From: Burkholderiaceae bacterium
Lineage (GTDB): Bacteria; Pseudomonadota; Gammaproteobacteria; Burkholderiales; Burkholderiaceae_C
Assembly (NCBI GenBank): GCA_023268425.1
Contig: JALRFN010000325.1
Location: forward strand, 1 to 10,340
DNA: 10,340 bases
Direction: 5' to 3'
A program made the translations under genes and the position numbers. A model generated the notes under the pieces. It did no database searches, was not told the origin of the DNA, and saw nothing but the letters and a program-made list of their open reading frames with translations. Shown here in pieces: positions 1 to 6,797 of this stretch (position 1 is its first letter; each line of letters starts with the position of its first letter).

Positions 1-744
1 AACGTCGCCACACAACTTGCCCGCGTCGTCACGGTTCATGCCCACATCGATGACGATGGCGCCTGGTTTGACCATGTCTGCGGTCAACACGTTTCGCTTG
101 CCAACCGCTGCGACCACGATGTCAGCTTGGCGCGTCAGCGACTTCAAGTCAGCCGTGCCGCTGTGGCAAATGGTGACCGTCGCGTTGTGTTGCAGCAGCA
201 TCATCGCCATGGGTTTGCCAACGATGTTGCTGCGTCCAATCACCACCGCGTGTTGACCGCGCAAGTCCAAAGCCTTGCCCTTGGGCTGAAGGCTCTCCAA
301 CATTTTGATGCAGCCGTAGGGCGTGCATGGCCAAAACCCGGGTTGGCCCACCATCAAGGCGCCCGCGCTGTGGACGTGAAAACCATCCACGTCTTTGTCG
401 GCGCTGATGGTCTCGATCACGCGCTGGCTGTCCATGTGAGGCGGCAGCGGCAGCTGCACCAAGATGCCGTGAATGCTGGGGTCGTTGTTGAGTGCGCGTA
501 CCCGCGCCAGCAAATCGGCTTCGCTCATGTCGGCGCTGTGGCGTTCCAAGACCGAGTGCATGCCCACGTCTTCACAGGCCTTGACCTTGTTGCGCACATA
601 GACCTGACTGGCCGGGTCTTCGCCCACCAAAATCACGGCCAAGCCTGGCGTGAGTCCCCGTGCTCGGAGCTGCGCAACGCCTTGTTTGATGTCGTCGCGC
701 AGAGCGCGCGACAAAGCCAGGCCGTCAATCAGTTGTGCACTCAT
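1..744 (-). CDS. folD: Bifunctional methylenetetrahydrofolate dehydrogenase/cyclohydrolase FolD (3' end cut by window edge)
   Basis: Cytoplasmic one-carbon enzyme: NADP-dependent oxidation of 5,10-methylene-THF to methenyl-THF, then hydrolysis to 10-formyl-THF, which feeds purine and formyl-Met-tRNA synthesis. The minus-strand frame is open from ATG at 744 to base 1, giving 248 residues; the family is usually about 280-285, so roughly the last 35 are outside the window. Visible family motifs are VYVRNKVKACEDVGM at residues 48-62 (Tyr49 and Lys53 match the active-site Tyr/Lys), GILVQLPLP near 93-101, PCTPYG near 139-144, the Rossmann dinucleotide loop GRSNIVGKPMA near 168-178, and VIDVGMN near 232-238. 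The start follows the response-regulator stop by 12 nt; a GAGAAAG purine tract overlapping that stop is a moderate Shine-Dalgarno. This points to co-transcription with the two-component genes. No damage is seen in the visible part. Confidence 0.95.
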   Translation of the reverse strand, partial: MSAQLIDGLALSRALRDDIKQGVAQLRARGLTPGLAVILVGEDPASQVYVRNKVKACEDVGMHSVLERHSADMSEADLLARVRALNNDPSIHGILVQLPLPPHMDSQRVIETISADKDVDGFHVHSAGALMVGQPGFWPCTPYGCIKMLESLQPKGKALDLRGQHAVVIGRSNIVGKPMAMMLLQHNATVTICHSGTADLKSLTRQADIVVAAVGKRNVLTADMVKPGAIVIDVGMNRDDAGKLCGDV

Positions 745-756
745 GCGGCGTCTTTC

Positions 757-1386
757 TCAAACAGCAGGTTTGGCACCGGGGGCCAAGGCAATTTTGAGCA
801 AGTCGGCTACAGTGCTGACGCTGAGTTTTTCCATGATGTTGGCGCGGTGGGCTTCGACTGTCTTGATGCTGATGTTCAAGTCGTCGGCAATTTGTTTGTT
901 CAAGCGACCCGCCACGATGCGGTCCAAGACCTGCGACTCGCGGGAGGTGAGTTTGGACAACAGGGCTTCGCGCGTGGCGGCTTGGTTCGAGGCTTCAAAT
1001 TGCTCGGCCGCGGTGTCCAGCATGCGCTCGACCAGGCCCAATAGCTCAGCTTCTTTGAATGGTTTTTGGATGAAATCCAGCGCGCCCTTTTTCATCGCGT
1101 CGACGGCCATGGGTACATCGCCATGGCCAGTGATGAAGATGATGGGCAAGGGTGACTGGCGTTCCAGAAGTCGTTCTTGCAGTTCTAGGCCCGACATGCC
1201 GTCCATTCGGACATCCGCGATCAGGCAAGCCACTTCACGGGGGTCATAGCGGCCTAAAAAGGTCTCTGCCGACTCAAAGCAGCGAACTCGGTAGTCTTGG
1301 CCTTCGAGCAACCACTGCAGCGAATCGCGCACGGCTTCGTCGTCGTCAACAATGTAAATGGTGCCTTTTTTGGAGCCCGTTGTCAT
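757..1386 (-). CDS. FixJ/NarL-type response regulator (receiver + LuxR-type HTH)
   Basis: A 209-residue two-domain response regulator, presumably phosphorylated by the adjacent kinase and acting as a DNA-binding transcription factor. The receiver domain (about residues 8-122) has the acidic pocket DDD at 14-16, phospho-acceptor Asp58 in ADVRMDG, switch Thr86 in FITGHGD, and Lys108 in QKPF. A short linker (about 123-143) leads to a LuxR-type helix-turn-helix (about 144-200) with LTSRESQVL at 146-154, NKQIADDL at 163-170 and the recognition helix around IKTVEAHRANIMEKL. This layout and length are typical of the FixJ/TtrR branch. The usual proline of DVRMPG is replaced by Asp62. The ATG at 1386 has a GAGAAAG tract about 9 nt upstream; the gene lies 54 nt after the kinase stop and 12 nt before folD. 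The cognate pairing is inferred from adjacency and from both proteins being of FixL/FixJ style. The regulated genes are unknown; the divergent pyruvate dehydrogenase operon and folD are obvious candidates. Confidence 0.93.
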   Translation of the reverse strand: MTTGSKKGTIYIVDDDEAVRDSLQWLLEGQDYRVRCFESAETFLGRYDPREVACLIADVRMDGMSGLELQERLLERQSPLPIIFITGHGDVPMAVDAMKKGALDFIQKPFKEAELLGLVERMLDTAAEQFEASNQAATREALLSKLTSRESQVLDRIVAGRLNKQIADDLNISIKTVEAHRANIMEKLSVSTVADLLKIALAPGAKPAV

Positions 1387-1440
1387 GGTGGCAAACTTTC
1401 TCGATGTACACCCAATGGTGCGGTCAACACGTGTCGTTGC

Positions 1441-3921
1441 TCAGCTCGACATGGGGAGCCAGAAGCTGAATCGGCATCCCGTGATCAACCCGGCATTGTA
1501 GAGGTTCTCCACAGACATCCTGCCGTGGTGGGACTCGACGATGCTGCGGCACAGCTTCAAGCCAATGCCCATGCCTTCGGATTTGGTGCTGTAAAACGCG
1601 TCGTAAATGCGCTCGCGAAGTTCCTCGGGAATCCCGGCGCCAGTGTCGGTCACACTGAATTGAACCACGCGCTGGTCGTCGATGGTGGTCGATGCCACCC
1701 GCAAGGACACTTCGCGTTGGCCTTGCGGTCGCTTGGCCTGGTTGATCGATTCCGCACCGTTTTTGATGAGGTTGAGCAGCACCTGCTCGATCAAGATGGG
1801 ATCTGCTTGAATCGCGGGCAGGCGGGCCTCGAAGTAGTGGCTCAAGCGGACGTCGTGTCGACGCAGTTCCAGTTGCGCCAATTCCAAAGCCTCTTCGATG
1901 ATGTCGTCGACCCGCACCCGCGCAATCGTGGGTTCGCTGCGTTTCACGAAACTGCGGATGCGTGAAATGATTTGGCCTGCGCGCTGCGCTTGCTTGGCGG
2001 TTTTTTCCAACGCTGGGATCAAGGCCTCCGGGGTGGCTTGTTGGCGCTCCAAGCGAGAAATCATGCCGCTGCAATAGTTGCTGATGGCCGCCAGGGGTTG
2101 GTTGAGTTCATGTGCGACGGTCGAGGCCATTTCCCCCATGGTGATCAAGCGACTGGCGGCTTCGGCTTTTTCCGCATGGGCTTGTGCCTGTGCTTGGGCT
2201 TCATGGCGAGCAGTGACGTCGGTGGCAATGACCATTTGCGCCAAACTGCCATCCACCCAAGTCAAGTAACGCGAGCGCACCTCTAGCCACATGTTCATTT
2301 CAGATTCAAAAAGGATGGCGTCTTCGCTGTCGGCGTCCACCAGCGAGTGCGTGGGCACGCCCGCCAGTTCATCGACATCGTCTGGGCTTGAGGTCAGACT
2401 CAGCTGCGCATGCGTCACCATGCGGTGATGGCCGAGCACCGAATCGCCGTACCACTTGCGATAGCGCGCATTGCCGAACAACAAGGTGCCGCCGCCGATG
2501 TTGGCCACCGACACCGCCGCATCCAAGCTGCCCAGCACCGTGGTGAAGCGCTCGTGGGCGGCGGCCAGTTCCTCGCGGGTGCGTTTGGACTCGGTGATGT
2601 CGGTGATCGACGCCATCCACCCAGACTGCTCACCGCTTTGCGCCACCAATGGCGACATGTACATGCGGGCAAAAAAGGTCTCGCCGTTGCGCCGCTGCAA
2701 GCGCACCTCGAAACCAGAGTGGTTGACTTTGCCCTCGAGTTCATGGTGCAGGCGCTGGAGCAAGACGTCGTGGTCGTCGTCGGGCCAAAAGGAAAAGGGC
2801 GCGTGCTGTCCAACCAACTCTGCCTCTGACCACCCGGTCATGCGACAAAACGCGGGGTTGACATAGGTGATGCGCCCTTGCATGTCCATGGCGCGCATGC
2901 CCGTGAGCATGGAGTCCTCCATGGCACGGCGAAATTTGGTTTCTTCCATGAAGGCGCGCTGGGTTTTCAGGCGGCGTTTGGCGTGTCGCCAATTGGTCAC
3001 CAACATCCACAGTGTGAGCAGGCTCAGCACCACCGTCGCCCATTGCAGGGCTTGGGCGCCGAAGTTTTGCGCGGTGCGATAGCCCCGACCCACCAACCAC
3101 AGGTCGGGCGCCATGGGGTTGAGGCTGGTTCGGTGTTCGGCAATTGGACTGGCCCAGGGCAGGTGGTCGCTCCAGCGCGCACGCCAGGCGGGCAATTGCC
3201 CAGCGAGCAAGGTGTTTTGCTGATCGAGGATGGCAAAGGCGTAATGCTTGGCCGCTTCAGCGGTCACGGATTCGCGCAACAGCATGTCCAGGCTGAATTC
3301 GACCGCCAGCATGTGGGCATCACGCCCGCCCAGCGAATAGACCATGAAGCCAACGATGGAGCTGCTGGCCAAGCTGTTTTCCGGGTTCATGTGAGGGGCG
3401 GTGAACAGCACGCCGCGTTGGTTGCCCAGCGCAGCCCAGACTTCCCGGGCTTGACGCTGCATCAAGTCTTCTTCATCTCGCAACTGGGAGCCACGCACTT
3501 GGGAGTCCACATAGGTGTCTCGCAAGCTGCCATCGCGGTTCACCGAACTCACCCCAATCAACTCGGGGTATTGAGACGCCAAGATGGCGGCTTGAAACAA
3601 AAACTCTGAGCCCTTGCTCTGGGGGTCGACGTCTTGCGCCATGCGGTTAATTTGACCCAGACGGTCGGCCACGCGCGTGCGGATCTCTCGGTAAGTGAAG
3701 CTGACGTCGCGCGCCACCGCCTCGTGTTCGGCGTCCATTTCTTCATTGCGCAGATAAGTCAGCGAGGCGCCCAAAGCGGTCACAAAAAGCAGCACCGAAA
3801 TCACCGGCCCGAGCATCAACAAATACTCTTGGCGCAGGCTGTCCTGGCGTTGCCACCAACGGCGCCATTGGTGCAACCAGCGGCGAATCACAAAACGAGG
3901 GGAGGAGAGGGGCGCGCGCAC
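1441..3921 (-). CDS. Membrane-bound PAS sensor histidine kinase (FixL-like transmitter)
   Basis: An 826-residue sensor kinase starting at GTG 3921; an in-frame TAG at 3931-3933 prevents a longer protein in this frame. The order is: basic, Trp/Arg-rich cytoplasmic tail (1-33); membrane segment about 34-57; an extracytoplasmic region of about 230 residues (58-290) that looks like a PDC/Cache-type sensor (LIGVSSVNRDGSLRDTYV at 121-138); membrane segment about 291-310; PAS domain about 333-442 (ITYVNPAFCRMTGWSEAELVG, ending in SITDITE); a second, diverged PAS-like region about 455-570; an Ala/Gln-rich coiled linker (571-590); a dimerisation/phosphoacceptor domain with His604 in VAHELNQPL; and an ATPase domain with N-box NLIKNGAES (717-725), G1 DTGAGIP (759-765) and G2 GMGIGL (783-788). 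The H-box style is that of FixL/DctB-like kinases. No FixL-type haem pocket is evident, so oxygen sensing should not be assumed; the stimulus is unknown. There is no good Shine-Dalgarno directly before the GTG (see the leader entry). It is divergent from aceE and is followed by its likely partner regulator. Confidence 0.9.
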   Translation of the reverse strand: MRAPLSSPRFVIRRWLHQWRRWWQRQDSLRQEYLLMLGPVISVLLFVTALGASLTYLRNEEMDAEHEAVARDVSFTYREIRTRVADRLGQINRMAQDVDPQSKGSEFLFQAAILASQYPELIGVSSVNRDGSLRDTYVDSQVRGSQLRDEEDLMQRQAREVWAALGNQRGVLFTAPHMNPENSLASSSIVGFMVYSLGGRDAHMLAVEFSLDMLLRESVTAEAAKHYAFAILDQQNTLLAGQLPAWRARWSDHLPWASPIAEHRTSLNPMAPDLWLVGRGYRTAQNFGAQALQWATVVLSLLTLWMLVTNWRHAKRRLKTQRAFMEETKFRRAMEDSMLTGMRAMDMQGRITYVNPAFCRMTGWSEAELVGQHAPFSFWPDDDHDVLLQRLHHELEGKVNHSGFEVRLQRRNGETFFARMYMSPLVAQSGEQSGWMASITDITESKRTREELAAAHERFTTVLGSLDAAVSVANIGGGTLLFGNARYRKWYGDSVLGHHRMVTHAQLSLTSSPDDVDELAGVPTHSLVDADSEDAILFESEMNMWLEVRSRYLTWVDGSLAQMVIATDVTARHEAQAQAQAHAEKAEAASRLITMGEMASTVAHELNQPLAAISNYCSGMISRLERQQATPEALIPALEKTAKQAQRAGQIISRIRSFVKRSEPTIARVRVDDIIEEALELAQLELRRHDVRLSHYFEARLPAIQADPILIEQVLLNLIKNGAESINQAKRPQGQREVSLRVASTTIDDQRVVQFSVTDTGAGIPEELRERIYDAFYSTKSEGMGIGLKLCRSIVESHHGRMSVENLYNAGLITGCRFSFWLPMSS

Positions 3922-3930
3922 CGACGAAGT

Positions 3931-3968
3931 CTAACGCTGGGCGCAAAGCACCAGTGGATGTACCTCCT
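3931..3968 (-). promoter_or_regulatory. Strong Shine-Dalgarno plus six-codon reading frame upstream of the kinase gene
   Basis: On the minus strand a perfect AGGAGGT (3968-3962) lies 10 nt before GTG at 3951. That GTG opens a frame of six codons (MLCAQR) that stops at TAG 3933-3931, in the same frame as the kinase and only 9 nt before the kinase GTG at 3921. The kinase GTG itself lacks a usable Shine-Dalgarno at normal distance. A translated leader peptide with reinitiation at the kinase start is one reading; a misplaced kinase start or an assembly indel are others. The Shine-Dalgarno is seen directly; its function is inferred. Confidence 0.3.
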
Positions 3969-3999
3969 AATTTCACATTAAGAAATCAATTCGCATAGT

Positions 4000-4028
4000 T
4001 TGGAAAAATGATCGACTTGTGAAAGAAT
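4000..4028 (+). promoter_or_regulatory. Candidate sigma-70 promoter for aceE-aceF-lpdA
   Basis: A -35-like TTGGAA (4000-4005) is separated by 17 bp from a -10-like AAGAAT (4023-4028). The -10 is directly preceded by TGA, giving the TGn of an extended -10 element. Each hexamer matches consensus at four of six positions. Transcription would start near 4035, leaving an untranslated leader of about 47 nt. An overlapping alternative is TTGTGA (4017-4022) with CACATT (4040-4045) at 17-bp spacing. This is a pattern match by eye. Confidence 0.4.
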
Positions 4029-4071
4029 GTCGCCTGATGCACATTTCGCACATGTTCTGAGCCGCGACGAG

Positions 4072-4076
4072 AGGAG
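4072..4076 (+). promoter_or_regulatory. Ribosome binding site of aceE
   Basis: AGGAG within GAGAGGAGACATC lies 5 nt before the ATG at 4082. It fixes this start, which also begins a typical E1 N-terminus. Confidence 0.8.
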
Positions 4077-4081
4077 ACATC

Positions 4082-6784
4082 ATGGCTGGAGACCAAGTAC
4101 CAGGCAAAGCTGCCGACATCGACCCCCAAGAAACACGCGAGTGGCTGGATGCGCTGGCCGCCGTCATCGAGCATTCCGGGCCAGAGCGTGCCCACCAACT
4201 GCTGGAAGAGTTGTTGGAAGAAGCGCGCGAGCACAGCGTGGACATGCCCTTCTCAGCGACCACCGGCTACGTCAACACCATCGAGCCTGAAGAGGAGGAG
4301 CGGTGCCCGGGCAACATCGAAATAGAAGAACGCTTGCGCGCCTACATGCGTTGGAATGCCATGGCCATGGTGGTCAAGGCCAACCGACACAACCCCGAGG
4401 ATGGCGGTGACTTGGGGGGGCACATTGGCTCGTTTGCGTCGCTTGCCCACTTGTTTGGCGCCGGCTTCAACCATTTTTGGCACGCCGACAGCGCCGATCG
4501 CGGCGGTGATTGCGTGTACTTCCAAGGCCACGTGGCCCCTGGCATCTACGCCCGCGCCTTTTTGGAAGGCCGCTTGAGCGAAGAGCAATTGCTCAACTTC
4601 CGCCAAGAAGTTGACGGCAAAGGCCTGTCCAGCTACCCGCACCCCAAGCTGATGCCGGAGTTTTGGCAGTTCCCCACCGTCTCCATGGGCTTGGGCCCAT
4701 TGATGGCGATTTACCAAGCGCGCTTCCTGAAGTACTTGCACGCCCGTGGCATCGCCGACACCAGTCAGCGCAAGGTTTGGGTCTTTTGCGGCGACGGCGA
4801 AATGGACGAACCCGAATCCCTGGGGGCGATTGGCTTGGCCGCGCGCGAGGGCTTGGACAACCTGATTTTTGTCATCAACTGCAACCTGCAGCGCTTGGAT
4901 GGTCCGGTGCGTGGCAACGGCAAGATCGTGCAAGAGTTGGAGGGTGAGTTCCGCGGCGCTGGCTGGAATGTCATCAAGTTGCTGTGGGGCAGCAACTGGG
5001 ACCCCCTGTTGGCACGTGACAAGACTGGCAAGCTGCGCCAGTTGATGATGGAAGTGCTGGACGGCGACTACCAAGCGATGAAGGCCTTTGACGGTGCGTT
5101 TGTGCGCAAGAACTTCTTTGAGCGTTACCCAGAAACGGCCAAGATGGTCGAAAAGCTGAGTGACCAAGACATTTGGGAACTGCGCCGTGGTGGCCATGAC
5201 CCGCAAAAGGTCTATGCCGCTTATCACCGCGCGGTGAACACCAAGGGCCAGCCCACCGTCATGTTGATCAAGACGGTCAAGGGCTTTGGCATGGGCAAGG
5301 CCGGTGAGGGGCGCAACACCGTGCACCAAACCAAAAAGCTTACCGACGAAGACATTCGCGCGTTTCGCGACCGCTTCAACCTGCCCATTCCTGACAGCGA
5401 GCTGCCCAAGATCCCGTTTTTCAAGCCCGCTGAAGACACCCCTGAGATGCGCTACCTCCACGAGCGTCGCCAGGCCTTGGGTGGCTACCTGCCGCAACGA
5501 CGCGCGCAAGCGGAAGAGCATTTCACGGTGCCGTCTTTGGATGTGTTCAAAGCCGTCATGGAACCCACGGCTGAAGGCCGTGAGATTTCCACCACCCAAG
5601 CCTATGTGCGCTTTTTGACGCAGTTGCTGCGCGACAAGGCATTGGGCCCGCGTGTGGTGCCCATTTTGGTCGACGAGGCGCGCACCTTTGGTATGGAGGG
5701 CTTGTTCCGCCAAATTGGCATCTACAACCCCAAAGGCCAGCAGTACACCCCAGTGGATAAAGACCAGGTCATGTACTACAAGGAAGACGTGTCTGGTCAG
5801 ATCTTGCAAGAAGGCATCAACGAAGCGGGCGGCATGAGCAGCTGGATCGCCGCAGCAACCTCGTACTCGACCAGCAACCGCATCATGGTGCCGTTCTACG
5901 TCTATTACTCGATGTTTGGCTTCCAACGCATCGGCGATTTGGCCTGGGCCGCTGGAGACATGCAGGCGCGCGGCTTTTTGTTGGGCGGCACCTCCGGGCG
6001 CACCACGCTCAACGGCGAGGGCTTGCAGCACGAAGATGGCCACAGCCACATTTTGGCTGGGACCATCCCCAACTGTGTGAGCTACGACCCCACTTTTGCG
6101 CACGAAGTCGGCGTCATCATTCACCATGGCTTGAAGCGCATGGTGGAAAAGCAAGACAACGTCTTCTTCTACCTCACCCTGCTCAATGAAAACTACCCCA
6201 TGCCTGGGCTGCGCGCGGGCACTGAGGAAGAAATCATCAAAGGCATGTACTTGTTGGAAGCCGCCAAAGCCAAGAAGAGCGCACCGCAAGTGAACCTCTT
6301 GGGCTCTGGCTCGATCTTGCGCGAGTCCCAAGCCGCCAAGGTTTTGTTGGAGCGCGACTGGGGCGTGGGCGCCAACGTCTTCAGCTGCCCCAGCTTCAAC
6401 GAGCTGACGCGTGACGGACAAGACTGCGACCGTTGGAACATGTTGCACCCCACCGAGGCGCCGCGCGTGTCGTTCGTGGCGCAGCAGTTGGCCAAAACGC
6501 GCGGCCCGGTGGTCGCGTCGACGGATTACATCAAAAACTACGCTGAACAAATTCGCGCCTTCATCCCCAAGGACCGCAGCTACCGGGTGCTGGGCACCGA
6601 CGGTTTTGGCCGCAGCGATTTCCGCAGCAAATTGCGTCAACACTTCGAGATCAACCGCCACTACATCGTCGTGGCGGCGCTCAAGGCTTTGGCTGACGAC
6701 GGGGCAGTGCCCGTGGCTCAGGTGGCAGAGGCCATCAAGCTGTACGGCATTGATGTGGATCGTGTGAATCCGCTGTTCGCTTAA
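4082..6784 (+). CDS. aceE: Pyruvate dehydrogenase E1 component, homodimeric type
   Basis: The thiamine-diphosphate-dependent E1 subunit decarboxylates pyruvate and reductively acetylates the lipoyl groups of E2; it acts in the cytoplasm in the pyruvate dehydrogenase complex. At 900 residues it is close to the usual roughly 890 of the single-chain AceE class, distinct from the alpha2beta2 type. The ThDP/Mg-binding motif runs from GDGEMDEPES (237-246) to NCNLQRLDGPVRGN (266-279). Conserved active-site neighbourhoods are GGHIGSFAS (112-120), YFQGHVAPGIYARAF (146-160), the HQTKK loop (His415), QEGINEAG (576-583, with the conserved ThDP-activating Glu) and GEGLQHEDGHSH (645-656). The N-terminal 60 or so residues, rich in Glu and Leu, correspond to the E2-binding region of the family. 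It is the first gene of the operon; its TAA precedes the aceF ATG by 13 nt. The frame is intact, with no unusual residue at the motifs I could check. Confidence 0.98.
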   Translation: MAGDQVPGKAADIDPQETREWLDALAAVIEHSGPERAHQLLEELLEEAREHSVDMPFSATTGYVNTIEPEEEERCPGNIEIEERLRAYMRWNAMAMVVKANRHNPEDGGDLGGHIGSFASLAHLFGAGFNHFWHADSADRGGDCVYFQGHVAPGIYARAFLEGRLSEEQLLNFRQEVDGKGLSSYPHPKLMPEFWQFPTVSMGLGPLMAIYQARFLKYLHARGIADTSQRKVWVFCGDGEMDEPESLGAIGLAAREGLDNLIFVINCNLQRLDGPVRGNGKIVQELEGEFRGAGWNVIKLLWGSNWDPLLARDKTGKLRQLMMEVLDGDYQAMKAFDGAFVRKNFFERYPETAKMVEKLSDQDIWELRRGGHDPQKVYAAYHRAVNTKGQPTVMLIKTVKGFGMGKAGEGRNTVHQTKKLTDEDIRAFRDRFNLPIPDSELPKIPFFKPAEDTPEMRYLHERRQALGGYLPQRRAQAEEHFTVPSLDVFKAVMEPTAEGREISTTQAYVRFLTQLLRDKALGPRVVPILVDEARTFGMEGLFRQIGIYNPKGQQYTPVDKDQVMYYKEDVSGQILQEGINEAGGMSSWIAAATSYSTSNRIMVPFYVYYSMFGFQRIGDLAWAAGDMQARGFLLGGTSGRTTLNGEGLQHEDGHSHILAGTIPNCVSYDPTFAHEVGVIIHHGLKRMVEKQDNVFFYLTLLNENYPMPGLRAGTEEEIIKGMYLLEAAKAKKSAPQVNLLGSGSILRESQAAKVLLERDWGVGANVFSCPSFNELTRDGQDCDRWNMLHPTEAPRVSFVAQQLAKTRGPVVASTDYIKNYAEQIRAFIPKDRSYRVLGTDGFGRSDFRSKLRQHFEINRHYIVVAALKALADDGAVPVAQVAEAIKLYGIDVDRVNPLFA

Positions 6785-6789
6785 AGGAG
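6785..6789 (+). promoter_or_regulatory. Ribosome binding site of aceF
   Basis: AGGAG directly follows the aceE stop codon and lies 8 nt before the aceF ATG at 6798, supporting that start and translation close behind aceE. Confidence 0.8.
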
Positions 6790-6797
6790 ACTCAAAG

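Larger units (their letters stand above)
3922..4081. promoter_or_regulatory. Divergent intergenic region between the sensor kinase and the pyruvate dehydrogenase operon
   Basis: This 160-bp gap must contain the start signals for both the minus-strand kinase-regulator-folD unit and the plus-strand aceE-aceF-lpdA unit. Its middle (about 3965-4030) is clearly more AT-rich than the flanking genes, as expected for promoters. It also holds a 7-bp inverted repeat, TTTCACA (3971-3977) and TGTGAAA (4018-4024), and a direct repeat of GCACAT (4039-4044 and 4048-4053). I see no sequence resembling the E. coli PdhR operator. That shared regulatory control acts here is inferred only from layout. Confidence 0.75.

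Noticed and set aside
127..1044. A 305-codon plus-strand open frame over folD and the response regulator
   Set aside because: It is codon-aligned antisense to folD and has no protein-family features; the minus strand carries clear FolD and receiver/HTH motifs.
1441..3921. Oxygen-sensing FixL
   Set aside because: The transmitter is FixL-like, but the PAS domains show no clear haem-binding histidine context and the protein has a large extracytoplasmic sensor region, so the FixL name is not justified.
3743..3976. A 77-codon minus-strand frame starting at GTG 3976 and containing the strong Shine-Dalgarno
   Set aside because: It overlaps the kinase N-terminus in another frame, has no ribosome site of its own before the GTG, and its sequence is Pro/Ala-rich without recognisable features.
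3973..4263. Minus-strand frames of 82-96 codons covering the divergent region and the aceE start
   Set aside because: They cross the aceE promoter and coding start, lack a convincing ribosome site and show no family resemblance.
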